A stretch of 26,947 nucleotides of DNA. Origin: CAZCVI01 sp964502145 (GTDB lineage: Bacteria; Acidobacteriota; Aminicenantia; UBA2199). The position numbers and the translations under genes were made by a program. The stretch is from positions 1 to 26,947 of the forward strand of contig CAZCVI010000092.1 in assembly GCA_964502145.1 (NCBI GenBank). Reading direction: 5' to 3'. How positions within the stretch are numbered: the stretch's first letter is position 1; the number at the start of each line of letters is the position of its first letter. The notes under the pieces are model-generated. The model saw only the letters and a program-made list of their open reading frames with translations. It did no database searches and had not been told where the DNA came from. Shown here in pieces: positions 1 through 7,268 of the stretch.

Positions 1-2
1 AT

Positions 3-140
3 GAGCTTCGCAACCGAGGAGTGGAAAAAATCCTGTTTTTTTGTGCGGACAATCTAAGTGGTATTTCCGAGGCGATATAAATGCTTTGATGGGGTTTTCC
101 ACAAAAAAATGTGCCCTTTGTTTTTTTCAATAAAATTATG
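3..140 (+). pseudogene. IS256-family transposase fragment, decayed
   Basis: Reading from base 3 gives ELRNRGVEKIL followed by CADNLSGISEAI and a stop at 78. This closely resembles the mid-protein block of IS256-type (mutator) transposases, typically ELKNRGV.DIL...C.DGL.GF.EAI.AVFP. A second stop follows at 87. The next codons in the same frame include WGFPQ, which could be the remains of the following AVFP segment, so one small frameshift plus point changes may explain the break. The window starts inside the gene, so its 5' part cannot be judged. I see no C-terminal half downstream, so this is a non-functional remnant. The family call rests on about 25 residues from memory; the right boundary is approximate. 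Confidence 0.6.
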
Positions 141-795
141 TGGAAAATAATTTACACAAAATACTTGACACAACCTTTGAAAAAAAGCCAAACATCACCG
201 CTTTTAGGTTTGATTCATCCCTTAAATTTTGGGTTTCATCTGTTTTTGATTGCTATCCAACTTCTTTGCGGCAGTATTTACCGCGTTTTTTTGCGTCACG
301 GGGTTTAAAAAAAACACCCTGCGACTTTTTGGCTTGGAAAATAAACCGCGGCGGCTAATTCCACTGCCTTTTAGGCAACCTGTTGCTTTTTTCATGTCAA
401 AGAACATCCCAAACTTAACGTATGTTCAAATTACGAGTTAATTATAACACAATGTATTTTCAATAGCGAAACCAAAAAAAATTTTTTTTATTAATGTATG
501 GACAATTTCGCGTTTGTGTCTTGTTTTAAAAGGCGCTTGATCTGCTATATTATTGATAAAACTTATTTATAACAACGTTGTGTAAGTTGTATTCCTTGGA
601 GTCAATTTCTTCGGCGCACAGAAAATATCCGCGTTTATGCTTGTTTTGTGGTTGTATATTGTTTTTAGGGGGAACATCGAGTACATCTGTGTGGGAAAAA
701 TCGACAACAAAAAAACAAAATCCCGTTTTTTTCTATACATTCCCGAAAATTCGTGCTCATTCATGGGCCATTCTTTTTTCTTGTCAGGCCATTTA
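141..795. other. Gene-poor AT-rich spacer
   Basis: This stretch is rich in A and T homopolymer runs. Short open frames exist on both strands, but they overlap each other, lack ribosome binding sites and have compositions typical of chance frames. It may include more decayed insertion-sequence DNA following the transposase fragment. I find no RNA gene or clear repeat here. Confidence 0.5.
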
Positions 796-804
796 TGTTA
801 TAAT
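796..804 (+). promoter_or_regulatory. Extended -10 promoter of the nitroreductase gene
   Basis: TGTTATAAT is a perfect TGn-TATAAT extended -10 element, 56 bases before the nitroreductase start. No good -35 lies 17 bases upstream (TTTTCT at 776-781), which is usual for extended -10 promoters. Confidence 0.5.
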
Positions 805-859
805 GAAAGGGTTGTATGACGAAATTTTTAAAACCATCAAGAACAGGAGGATTTAAAAA

Positions 860-1411
860 ATGGATTTTTATGAAGCAGTGGAAAAGCGACAGTCGATGCG
901 GATTTACAAACCAGACGCGATACCTACAGCGGTGTTGAACCGTGTGTTAGAAGCGTTCCGCGCTGCGCCTTCTTGGGCGAATACACAACCATGGGAACTG
1001 GTTCTGGTCACGGATGAAGGGATCAAAAAACAATTGCAGCAAACGGTGTCTGAAGGCAACCCTTCTTTCAATGCCCTGGTGGATGCACCTGTACTGGTGT
1101 GCGCGGTGGGAATTTTGGAACGCTCGGGCTGGTATCACGGACAACAAAGCACGCCGCGTGGGGATTGGATGATGTTTGATCTGGGCATTGCCACAGAACA
1201 TCTGGCACTGGCTGCTGCGGCTGAAGGTTTAGGGACGGTTCATGTGGGATTCTTCGATTACCAAAAAGCAGATAAAATCCTGGGACTGCCAGAAAAACAC
1301 ACGGTAGTAGAACTGATCCCGTTAGGGTACTCAGCCTATACGCCGAAACGTGTACCGAGAAAACCGCTGGACGAATTTGTCTTCATAAATAAATACGGCA
1401 CAAAAAGATAA
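860..1411 (+). CDS. Nitroreductase family protein
   Basis: This 183-aa protein belongs to the FMN-dependent nitroreductase fold. It opens with the family's N-terminal pattern (DFYEAVEKRQSMRIYKPDAI, residues 2-21), in which the R-S-x-R segment contacts FMN phosphate. APSWANTQPWELVLV (residues 36-50) is the second FMN-binding block, and the C-terminal region has EGLGTVHVGFF and the LIPLGY segment. Members are NAD(P)H-dependent flavoenzymes that reduce nitro compounds, quinones or enones; the substrate cannot be read from sequence. The length is typical of the short subgroup. The start is fixed by an AGGAGG site at 846-851, eight bases upstream. It appears monocistronic, with its own extended -10 promoter and a long hairpin 20 bases after the stop. 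Confidence 0.9.
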   Translation: MDFYEAVEKRQSMRIYKPDAIPTAVLNRVLEAFRAAPSWANTQPWELVLVTDEGIKKQLQQTVSEGNPSFNALVDAPVLVCAVGILERSGWYHGQQSTPRGDWMMFDLGIATEHLALAAAAEGLGTVHVGFFDYQKADKILGLPEKHTVVELIPLGYSAYTPKRVPRKPLDEFVFINKYGTKR

Positions 1412-1430
1412 GCCTGAAAAAAAATTTTTG

Positions 1431-1530
1431 CCCACGAATTACACGAATTATCACGAATTTCCTCGAAATAAATGGTTTATCTTTTTTGTTTTATCTTTTT
1501 TAATTCGTGCAAATTCGTGAAATTCGTGGG
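1431..1530. repeat. Hairpin of 9-nt periodic repeats (CACGAATT type)
   Basis: The left arm (1431-1459) holds three CACGAATT units at 9-10 base spacing; the right arm (1502-1530) holds their complements AATTCGTG. The arms pair at 26 of 29 positions around a 42-base loop. The element lies between two convergent genes, so it could act as a bidirectional terminator or mRNA-stabilising stem. It shares design, not sequence, with 2851-2944 and 13591-13666. Confidence 0.8.
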
Positions 1531-1590
1531 GGTCTTTTCTTATTTGTTACTCTTTCAGGTAGCGGTCCAACATGCGGGTGAAACTGAGGC

Positions 1591-2133
1591 TCATTTGATA
1601 GTATTCGTACTCGCATGAGCCGCATAGGCATTCTCTTCCTTGCATTCTTCGAGGGAGATGGTCAGGTTCTTTGGGAGGAAGAAAAAGCTTTGCACGTGTT
1701 CGGCCAAGAATTTTAATAACTCGGATTCTTTCACCAGGGTTAATATCTTCTTAAACGATTTGTTCTTGGTGGGTTGGTAGTTCACGGTTATTTTGGCGGT
1801 GTTGGCCGTGTTGTTTTTGACGCGTAGGTGTTTGGACAATTGGGTATATTTTTCAAGAACAGCTACGACCTCGGGGTCTTGGGCGTATTTTTCCTCGGCT
1901 TCAGTCACTTTTTCCAAGTCGACGAAACCGTATCGTTCAGCAATGAGGTCTTGTTTGGCGGTTATTTTATCATAATCGTTTATCACCCGCTGGTAGGCTT
2001 CTCCCTGCATCCAGGTGCAGAGGTCTTGATAGTAGCGGATCAGGTTTGTTTTGGTTTGGTTGGCAGCGGTCAGAAACGAGGTCATTGCTACCAGAGTTAC
2101 GATGATACAAAAGAGTTTTTTAGGTGTATTCAT
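1591..2133 (-). CDS. Secreted protein of unknown function
   Basis: The 180-aa product starts with a Sec-type signal peptide: MNTPKK, a hydrophobic core at residues 7-20, and a likely cleavage after residues 22-24 (TAA). There is no lipobox, so the mature protein is probably periplasmic or exported. The mature part is hydrophilic, with predicted helical stretches (residues 45-105) and a patch of Lys-rich beta-like sequence (110-130). I do not recognise a family. GGAG lies about 10 bases upstream of the start on the minus strand, and a TCGACA-N17-TATTAT promoter precedes it. It is convergent with the nitroreductase gene, and no partner gene is adjacent. Confidence 0.75.
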   Translation of the reverse strand: MNTPKKLFCIIVTLVAMTSFLTAANQTKTNLIRYYQDLCTWMQGEAYQRVINDYDKITAKQDLIAERYGFVDLEKVTEAEEKYAQDPEVVAVLEKYTQLSKHLRVKNNTANTAKITVNYQPTKNKSFKKILTLVKESELLKFLAEHVQSFFFLPKNLTISLEECKEENAYAAHASTNTIK

Positions 2134-2180
2134 TGCTCAGCTCCATAAGATAAACATCCTATTTCAATTATCACTTCCAT

Positions 2181-2209
2181 ATAATACGCCTTTTTATCTC
2201 TGCTGTCGA
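2181..2209 (-). promoter_or_regulatory. Sigma-70-like promoter of the secreted-protein gene
   Basis: On the minus strand TCGACA (2209-2204) and TATTAT (2186-2181) are 17 bases apart. The -10 ends 48 bases before the start codon of the 180-aa gene. Confidence 0.5.
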
Positions 2210-2312
2210 TAGAAAAACAGGAAAAAAGCAACTTTTCCCTTGCGGATACGTTTAACATGCATGGCTGAACCAAGGAAAATCACGGGGAAAGGAGATAAAT
2301 GGGAAAAAAAGG

Positions 2313-2341
2313 TTGACATTTCGTCATGGATGCACTATATT
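2313..2341 (+). promoter_or_regulatory. Sigma-70-like promoter of the antitoxin-like gene
   Basis: TTGACA (2313-2318) and TATATT (2336-2341) are separated by exactly 17 bases, 37 bases before the start codon. Confidence 0.7.
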
Positions 2342-2377
2342 TTACTGAGAGAAATTCCGTGGTGAAGGAGGCAACAC

Positions 2378-2686
2378 ATGATGAACTTTGATTTTAAACT
2401 GCAACCAGAAACAGAGCAAAAAATGAAACGGATACTGGACCAATACCCTGATAAAGAGGCTTTTTTTCAAGATATTATTGAGAATCAGATCTATGAACTG
2501 AAAAATGGCATACACAATATTGAGATCGACTTAAAAGGCTTCGTGCAAAAGTACCAATACTCCAGTGAAGATTTTTACCGTCGATTTCAAGACGGTGATT
2601 TAGATGATCGGGAAGATTTTATACTCTGGTCGGGTATCTATGAAATGCAGTTAGAGAACAAAAAGAGATTATGTGACCTGGAATGA
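2378..2686 (+). CDS. TumA-like antitoxin (probable)
   Basis: This 102-aa acidic protein has an N-terminal segment typical of small DNA-binding or antitoxin proteins (LQPETEQKMKRILDQYPDKE, residues 8-27), then a helical region with ELKNGIHNIEIDL, followed by SSEDFYRRFQDGDLDDREDF and an IYEMQLENKKRL tail. That second half closely resembles, from memory, small proteins annotated as antitoxin TumA, often followed by a TumE (DUF6516) toxin. The start is set by AAGGAGG just upstream; a second ATG directly follows the first. Its stop overlaps (ATGA) the start of a short frame that looks like a toxin stub. A strong promoter drives it. The family assignment is recall-based; it is otherwise a small cytosolic helical protein. 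Confidence 0.7.
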   Translation: MMNFDFKLQPETEQKMKRILDQYPDKEAFFQDIIENQIYELKNGIHNIEIDLKGFVQKYQYSSEDFYRRFQDGDLDDREDFILWSGIYEMQLENKKRLCDLE

Positions 2687-2733
2687 TAGACGATTATTTC
2701 GAAACCCTCGAGAAAACAGTCTTTCTTTATTGA
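2683..2733 (+). pseudogene. Truncated TumE-like toxin start
   Basis: An ATG overlapping the upstream stop (ATGA) opens a frame reading MIDDYFETLEKTVFLY and then stops at TGA 2731-2733. The sequence resembles the start of TumE-type toxins (M..YF.EIE.T...), and the translational coupling is what is expected for an antitoxin-toxin pair. No continuation of a toxin frame is visible downstream. I read it as a deleted toxin gene; a chance 16-codon frame cannot be excluded. Confidence 0.45.
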
Positions 2734-2754
2734 AATTTTATCTTTTTTATCGCG

Positions 2755-2777
2755 ACCGTGGTTATTGTAACCACGGT
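2755..2777. repeat. Perfect 10-bp inverted repeat
   Basis: ACCGTGGTTA, loop TTG, then TAACCACGGT. No T-tract follows, so a classical terminator is unlikely; an operator or an RNA stem is possible. The core CACGGTTA recurs at 2950-2957. Confidence 0.75.
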
Positions 2778-2850
2778 TACGATAATACAATATTAATTTG
2801 AAGTCAAGGGGTGCTGCTTTCCTGAATTCATCGCCAAGTTTCTGAAAAAA

Positions 2851-2944
2851 CTGGACTATCTGGACATTCTGGACTTACTGGACTTCAAAAAACCTTTGAT
2901 TTTTCCAGCTTGTCCAGTAAGTCCAGTATGTCCAGATAGTCCAG
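2851..2944. repeat. Hairpin of 9-nt periodic repeats (CTGGAC type)
   Basis: The left arm 2851-2883 consists of nonamers beginning CTGGAC (CTGGACTAT, CTGGACATT, CTGGACTTA and a partial copy). The right arm 2912-2944 is the complement with a single mismatch over 33 bases. The loop is 28 bases. Such a long near-perfect stem suggests selection or recent formation. Confidence 0.85.
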
Positions 2945-3165
2945 CCTGCCACGGTTATCCGTGCCTCTTTTAAAAATGCTGGTGAATCCAGGCTATCAAA
3001 CCACCCCTCTTCCTTTGCGAAATGTGCGGCTATTATTCGCTATGTTCCTTTCTGAAGAATAGGCGATTGTGTGGCAAACCTGTTCCAATCCAGATTGAAT
3101 CACATCATCGGATTGCTGTATTTTGCGAGAAACATGGGAAAAAATCAACTGCGGATAAATAATAT

Positions 3166-3195
3166 TTGACAACCTTATCTGCTATATAGTATAAT
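3166..3195 (+). promoter_or_regulatory. Consensus promoter at the head of the zinc locus
   Basis: TTGACA (3166-3171) and TATAAT (3190-3195), both perfect, are 18 bases apart and lie 41 bases before the first gene of the zinc locus. I see no convincing Zur palindrome overlapping it. Confidence 0.7.
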
Positions 3196-3236
3196 GCGAT
3201 AATCCCCAAAAATGGAAAACTTAGGAGCCAATAACC

Positions 3237-3521
3237 ATGCTTAAAGGAAGACGAATTCTTTACCTGTTGCTGGTGGGATTCTTCTTTCTGGTGGCTTTTC
3301 AAGAATTTTTACACAACCACCAACCTGCCCTTTCCGATCATACCAACTGTCCGGTTTTTATTTTACATCAGGTGATCCATTACACACCGGATGCCTTGAT
3401 AGTGGTTCTTATTGTCTGTTTGCTGGCACTGTTTAATTGTTCCTTGGTGGATGATGCGGTTTTTAAAAATAGACTCCTTCTTTATACCTTGGGGAGTCGG
3501 GGGCCTCCTTTTTTGCGCTGA
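3237..3521 (+). CDS. Small His-containing membrane protein
   Basis: The 94-aa product has a signal/TM segment at residues 7-22 (LYLLLVGFFFLVAF), then an extracytoplasmic loop with several possible metal ligands (HNHQP, SDHTNCPVF, LHQVIHY; residues 27-49), and a second TM around 53-67. The H.H...H..CPV pattern resembles short DUF2946-like proteins found near metal-transport genes, though I cannot confirm the family. Position as the first gene of the zinc locus and the ligand-rich loop suggest a role in periplasmic zinc binding or sensing. AGGAG lies about 10 bases upstream of the start. The Gly/Pro-rich C-terminus (GSRGPPFLR) is unusual. Confidence 0.7.
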   Translation: MLKGRRILYLLLVGFFFLVAFQEFLHNHQPALSDHTNCPVFILHQVIHYTPDALIVVLIVCLLALFNCSLVDDAVFKNRLLLYTLGSRGPPFLR

Positions 3522-3530
3522 ACGTCTCAA

Positions 3531-3557
3531 TATGTATCTGATCATATATTATACATA
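3531..3557. promoter_or_regulatory. AT-rich palindrome, possible operator
   Basis: TATGTAT (3531-3537) and ATACATA (3551-3557) form a perfect 7-bp dyad with a 13-base spacer, between the first and second zinc-locus genes. It lies upstream of the -10-like TATAAT at 3626-3631. A regulator site (for instance a Fur/Zur-type protein) is possible, but it does not match a Zur consensus I know. Confidence 0.3.
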
Positions 3558-3625
3558 GTACGGTTTTGTTTTATTGAGATAAAAAGCGAATTCCCTGGTT
3601 GACGCGTTAAATAGAGGTGTACGGG

Positions 3626-3631
3626 TATAAT
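3626..3631 (+). promoter_or_regulatory. Possible internal promoter -10 for the barrel gene
   Basis: A perfect TATAAT lies 66 bases before the outer-membrane protein start. The nearest -35-like TTGACG (3599-3604) is 21 bases away, longer than usual, so an activator or another -35 would be needed. Confidence 0.35.
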
Positions 3632-3697
3632 CCCGGGCTAACCTATACCTAAACGGTGACGCAAAACAACCAGGACTAAAAAGGAGAACATTTAATC

Positions 3698-4948
3698 ATG
3701 AAGATTTATAAATCTATTTACATAGTATTAACATTGTTCCTGGCCTCATCCCTGATGCTCCCAGGCTTGGGAAAAGATCCCTTTTCCCAAACCAAATTTA
3801 TACCAGGAATCTCGTTTATCATGGATTTTTCTTATATGCGCCGCAATCTGGACAACGAAACTTTCGTCACCTTGCACACACCGGGAATCTTTGCGCTCCA
3901 CGGCCACAATGAAGAACACGCACATGGTTCTGCGGGCAATGGTTTTAATTTTAATTATGGTGAACTGGTGCTTTTTGCCGCAGTGGACCCTTATTTCGAT
4001 CTTTTTACGACCTTTCATTTAAGTGAGGGGGATTTTGAGATTGAAGAAGCCTATGTCACTTCGCGTCGTTTACCCTGGGGACTGGGCTTAAAAATTGGAA
4101 AATTTCTGAGTTCTTTCGGACGTATTAATGCACAACATGCCCACAATTGGGACTTCATGGAAAAGCCACTGGTACATCTGGCTATTTTCGGAGCGGAAGG
4201 CTTGTCAGAAAAAGGAATCCAATTGAACTGGGTGGCACCCACTGATTTTTTTCTGACGCTGGGCGTGGAAACACTGCAAGGAACGAATGAAAACAGTTTC
4301 GGCACAGAAGGGTTCCACGTGATCAATGCGACGACGGCAGAAGAACTGGACATCGCGGAAACACCACTACCGAATCTATGGACTTTCTTTGGGAAAACAT
4401 CGGTGGAAACAGGGAATCTGGTAACTTTAGCCGGCGTTTCTTATGCCACTGGCCTGACGCGGGTCAATTTGCTGGAAGATGAACATGAACCCCATGCATT
4501 TTCGGGCACAACTGGGATTTTCGGGGTGGATGTTTATGCAAAATATATCATTGATTCGCATCGTTACCTTAGTTTTCAGGGCGAATATCTGGCGCGGAAA
4601 ATAACTGGCTGGCAGTACAATGTGCTGAATAATGATTTGGACGGGTTTAAGGTGGAACGTCTCCCTATGACGAAAAAACAGGCGGGCGGGTATGCGCAAT
4701 TGATCTATCGGTTTCATAAGACGTGGCGATTGGGCGTCCGTTGGGAAACGCTGCAAAAAAATGCTTTAGCAGACAATCTAAACCGCTATAGTGTTATGTT
4801 GGATTATAGTCCCACTGAATTTTCACGGATACGGTTGCAGTACAATCGGAATCAATTTCAATTTATCGGGGATAAACGGAAGGATTACAATGAATTTGTA
4901 CTCCAATTTAATGTAGCGATTGGCGCACATGGTGCGCACGCGTTTTAA
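3698..4948 (+). CDS. Outer-membrane beta-barrel, zinc-locus associated
   Basis: The 416-aa precursor carries a signal peptide (residues 1-25, with hydrophobic core IVLTLFLASSLMLP). The mature protein has alternating amphipathic beta-strand sequence throughout and ends in Phe (GAHGAHAF), the terminal residue recognised by the BAM machinery in barrel proteins. A His-rich loop near residues 67-79 (LHGHNEEHAHGSAG) and the His-containing C-terminus suggest metal binding. Porin-like proteins of this type occur next to zinc ABC transporters in several diderm phyla, where they are thought to admit zinc to the periplasm. AAGGAG lies 15-10 bases upstream of the start. The znuA-like gene follows after 12 bases, so they are probably co-transcribed. 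It is not a TonB-dependent receptor: no plug domain is visible. Confidence 0.8.
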   Translation: MKIYKSIYIVLTLFLASSLMLPGLGKDPFSQTKFIPGISFIMDFSYMRRNLDNETFVTLHTPGIFALHGHNEEHAHGSAGNGFNFNYGELVLFAAVDPYFDLFTTFHLSEGDFEIEEAYVTSRRLPWGLGLKIGKFLSSFGRINAQHAHNWDFMEKPLVHLAIFGAEGLSEKGIQLNWVAPTDFFLTLGVETLQGTNENSFGTEGFHVINATTAEELDIAETPLPNLWTFFGKTSVETGNLVTLAGVSYATGLTRVNLLEDEHEPHAFSGTTGIFGVDVYAKYIIDSHRYLSFQGEYLARKITGWQYNVLNNDLDGFKVERLPMTKKQAGGYAQLIYRFHKTWRLGVRWETLQKNALADNLNRYSVMLDYSPTEFSRIRLQYNRNQFQFIGDKRKDYNEFVLQFNVAIGAHGAHAF

Positions 4949-4960
4949 GAGGTAAATAAA

Positions 4961-5857
4961 ATGAAAAAAATACTCTTCAGCTTCACTATCACATTCCTCT
5001 GTTTGAGTTTTTTAAGTTATGGAAAAATAAAAGTGGTTACTGCTTACCAGTACATTGGCGACATTACGCGCCACGTGGGCGGTGATCTGGTTACTGTGGA
5101 AGCGCTGGCTCTGGGTAGCCACGATCCTCACTTTATCACGCCAAAACCGTCGTTCATTGCAAAATTACGGCAAGCGGACCTTTTGATTATCAATGGTGGG
5201 CAATTAGAAATAGGCTGGCTACCGCCGGTTATTCAGCAGTCTAATAATCCTGGCATTGAACCTGGCGCTAAAGGATTTTTAAGTTTAATTGATTATATCC
5301 AACCTATCAATGTCCAGAATGAGGTGTCGCGGGCGCAAGGTGATGTGCATCCAGAAGGAAATCCCCATATTCAATTGGACCCGTACAATATTCCTGTTTT
5401 TGCCAAAGCGATTGCGGATAAACTGGGTCAATTGGACCGGAAAAACAGCGCCACTTATCAGAAGAATTACCAGACCTTTAATGATAAATGGCAACAAAAA
5501 TTGACAGTGTGGGACAAGGTGCTGAAAGGTTTAAAAGGAGTTAAAGTGGTGGAGTATCATAAAATATACGATTACCTCTTCCATCGTTACCAGATCGAAT
5601 TGGCGGGCACATTGGAACCGCTACCGGGCATCCCACCAGCGACGAAACATATCGTGGCAATCATCACGATGATGAAAGAGCAAAATGTCCATCTTATTCT
5701 CCAGGATGTATACCACAGCTCGAAAACAGCGGCATATGTAGCGCAACAAACCGGGGCCAAGTGGGTGATGATTCCCCATGATATTGGCGCGGTGCCAGCA
5801 GTCCACGATATATTTTCGCTGTTTGACGAATTAGTACAGAGGTTAACAACCAAATGA
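4961..5857 (+). CDS. znuA: Zinc/manganese ABC transporter binding protein
   Basis: The 298-aa protein is a cluster A-I (ZnuA/TroA) metal-binding protein. A signal peptide covers residues 1-21. Family ligands are visible: His57 in SHDPHF, a second His in GNPHIQLDP (about 135), a third in VEYHKIYDY (about 200), and the Asp of PHDIGA near the C-terminus. It lacks the long His-rich loop common in ZnuA; some of that role may be taken by the HPEGNPH segment. It would capture Zn2+ (or Mn2+) in the periplasm and pass it to the permease. The stop overlaps the permease start (ATGA), indicating translational coupling. Zinc is favoured over manganese by the His-rich neighbours, which is inference. Confidence 0.88.
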   Translation: MKKILFSFTITFLCLSFLSYGKIKVVTAYQYIGDITRHVGGDLVTVEALALGSHDPHFITPKPSFIAKLRQADLLIINGGQLEIGWLPPVIQQSNNPGIEPGAKGFLSLIDYIQPINVQNEVSRAQGDVHPEGNPHIQLDPYNIPVFAKAIADKLGQLDRKNSATYQKNYQTFNDKWQQKLTVWDKVLKGLKGVKVVEYHKIYDYLFHRYQIELAGTLEPLPGIPPATKHIVAIITMMKEQNVHLILQDVYHSSKTAAYVAQQTGAKWVMIPHDIGAVPAVHDIFSLFDELVQRLTTK

Positions 5858-6630
5858 TTGATATTCTCTTTTCCGCGTTTATGTTATCGCTGGTGTTGTT
5901 GGGTATACACTCTTATTTTGGTTTGGAGATCATCAAGCGGGGCATTATATTTACGGATCTTGCGATTGGCCAAATGGCTGCCGTGGGGGCGGCCATTGCC
6001 GTGCTGTGTTTTGAAGGTCGGTTTATATACCCCATCTCCTTGGTTTTCGCGCTTTTAGCGGCCTTATTAAACAGCATCGCAGCGCACCGGGAGAAACATC
6101 TGGAAGCATTTATCGGTTTATTGTATGCATTGGGTATGTCCGGCGTGTTTCTTTTGCTTTCGAAATCACCGCATGGTATGGAAGAGTTTCAGAACCTATT
6201 GGCCGCAGATATTCTCTTTACTCCGTTAGGGAAGATTGTGCAAGTGGCTGGTATTTACTTAATTCTAGGGTTGTTCCTGGTGTTTATCAATAAAAAGACC
6301 ACCGGGTTTTTGAAAGATTTCCTTTTTTTTGCTACTTTTGCAGTGACTGTGACGAGTTCAGTGCAGTTAGCCGGGGTATTGGTAGTATTCGCGTTGTTGA
6401 TTGGTCCCACGTTCACAGCTTTAAAGCTCAATAAAAGCGGTAAAAAGATGGTACTTACAGCCTGGGTCGTGGGTATTGTGGTGAACCTTGCGGCAATTGT
6501 GGCATCCTATCATTTTGATTTGCCCACGGGTTATACCATGGTTTTTCTGCACTCGTTTACTGCTGTGGTGGTCAGTTTTCTCACGGGTTGGTCGCTTATT
6601 AAAAAGAAGCAAGACAAACCACTTGATTAA
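5854..6630 (+). CDS. znuB: Zinc ABC transporter permease (ABC-3 family)
   Basis: The 258-aa integral membrane protein belongs to the ABC-3 (ZnuB/TroC/MntB) family. It has about seven or eight hydrophobic segments, and family blocks such as IIKRGIIFTDLAIGQMAAVGAA (residues 27-48, quoted in part: GIIFTDLAIGQ), EAFIGLLYALG and VLVVFALLIGPTFTA. Family members dimerise, receive metal from ZnuA and are powered by a ZnuC ATPase; no such ATPase gene is next to it, which is unusual. Its start overlaps the znuA stop by four bases. It is the last gene of the locus: a strong rho-independent terminator begins 25 bases after the stop. Confidence 0.88.
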   Translation: MIDILFSAFMLSLVLLGIHSYFGLEIIKRGIIFTDLAIGQMAAVGAAIAVLCFEGRFIYPISLVFALLAALLNSIAAHREKHLEAFIGLLYALGMSGVFLLLSKSPHGMEEFQNLLAADILFTPLGKIVQVAGIYLILGLFLVFINKKTTGFLKDFLFFATFAVTVTSSVQLAGVLVVFALLIGPTFTALKLNKSGKKMVLTAWVVGIVVNLAAIVASYHFDLPTGYTMVFLHSFTAVVVSFLTGWSLIKKKQDKPLD

Positions 6631-6654
6631 TACAAGGTAAATAGCTTTCAAAGG

Positions 6655-6690
6655 AACCAGGGGGGTGGTTTTTCACCCCCCCCTGGTTTT
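6655..6690 (+). terminator. Rho-independent terminator after znuB
   Basis: AACCAG plus a G-run and TG (6655-6667) pairs with CA, a C-run and CTGGTT (6674-6688), followed by T residues. The G-run has six bases and the C-run eight, so the stem has a small bulge but remains very GC-rich. Confidence 0.85.
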
Positions 6691-6710
6691 ATGATGTGAC
6701 TTTAATTTTT

Positions 6711-6746
6711 TAATCCGGTTCATCATTTTAATCTGTGTAATCTGTG
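6711..6746. repeat. 9-nt periodic repeat, one-sided (TAATCTGTG type)
   Basis: Four consecutive nonamers in phase: TAATCCGGT, TCATCATTT, TAATCTGTG, TAATCTGTG. Unlike the other three periodic elements, no complementary arm is seen nearby. Confidence 0.65.
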
Positions 6747-6776
6747 TTCTCTCTTTTTTGATTTTCCTCATAAGTC

Positions 6777-6805
6777 TTGCCTTGGCTGCGAAATAGGAGT
6801 AAAAT
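6777..6805 (+). promoter_or_regulatory. Promoter of the 126-aa protein gene
   Basis: TTGCCT (6777-6782) and TAAAAT (6800-6805) are 17 bases apart, 49 bases before the start codon. Confidence 0.5.
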
Positions 6806-6854
6806 AACAGGGTCAAATTCCTTATCAAATATAAACAAATAAACGGAGGTACGG

Positions 6855-7235
6855 ATGACACATAAAACGATTACGCTGGCTGAATACCTGAAAAGACCCT
6901 TAGAGGAAATAGAAGAGTTTTTGCACGATTTTAAAGTACCGGCAGATGTTGAAATTGAGAAAGACGCTTATGATGCGTACCAGTGCGCGGAGATACTGCA
7001 CCCCAATCTACCGGAAGAGATACGCAAGAAAATCGATACTCAAGCACTGATTGAAGTTCTGGATATCCAGGGAGAGTACATGGATATGTACGAGGGCGAT
7101 GACTTGCTCAATGAAGAGAACATTGATTTCCTGGTCAAGAAATGCAAGGAATCTAATATTGACCTGAATTCAGAGGAACTGGATACAATTTTCAGCCTGG
7201 AACTGGGATATCTTTACCTTATCGGCATATTTTAA
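6855..7235 (+). CDS. Small acidic protein of unknown function
   Basis: This 126-aa protein is strongly acidic and appears all-helical. It has no signal peptide and only a short hydrophobic C-terminal tail (LELGYLYLIGIF), which might be buried or mediate membrane or partner contact. Residues 1-30 (TITLAEYLKRPLEEIEEFLHDF) look like a small helix-turn-helix-like or helical bundle start. I do not recognise a family. GGAGG at 6845-6849, five bases before ATG, fixes the start. It has its own promoter, follows a terminator, and runs convergently into the FAD-dehydrogenase gene, so it is probably monocistronic. Confidence 0.75.
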   Translation: MTHKTITLAEYLKRPLEEIEEFLHDFKVPADVEIEKDAYDAYQCAEILHPNLPEEIRKKIDTQALIEVLDIQGEYMDMYEGDDLLNEENIDFLVKKCKESNIDLNSEELDTIFSLELGYLYLIGIF

Positions 7236-7268
7236 ATGTGCGGGATTGGGCAGAGAAAAAGAAACGTT

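Larger units (their letters stand above)
2734..3165. other. Intergenic region with hairpins, no gene
   Basis: No convincing gene is present. The region holds a perfect 10-bp palindrome at 2755-2777, a large 9-nt periodic hairpin at 2851-2944 and a small CACGG-ttat-CCGTG stem at 2950-2963 that reuses part of the first palindrome. The remainder up to the zinc-locus promoter shows no structure I can name. Confidence 0.6.

Noticed and set aside
222..441. Overlapping 61-63 aa frames on both strands in the left spacer
   Set aside because: Both strands are open in AT-rich DNA, with no ribosome site and no recognisable family.
690..735. Terminator from GGGAAAAATCGAC to ATCCCGTTTTTTT
   Set aside because: The apparent arms do not pair in antiparallel sense; only a T-run is present.
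578..856. A 92-aa frame before the nitroreductase gene
   Set aside because: It runs over the nitroreductase promoter and ribosome site, starts at TTG without an SD, and has chance-like composition.
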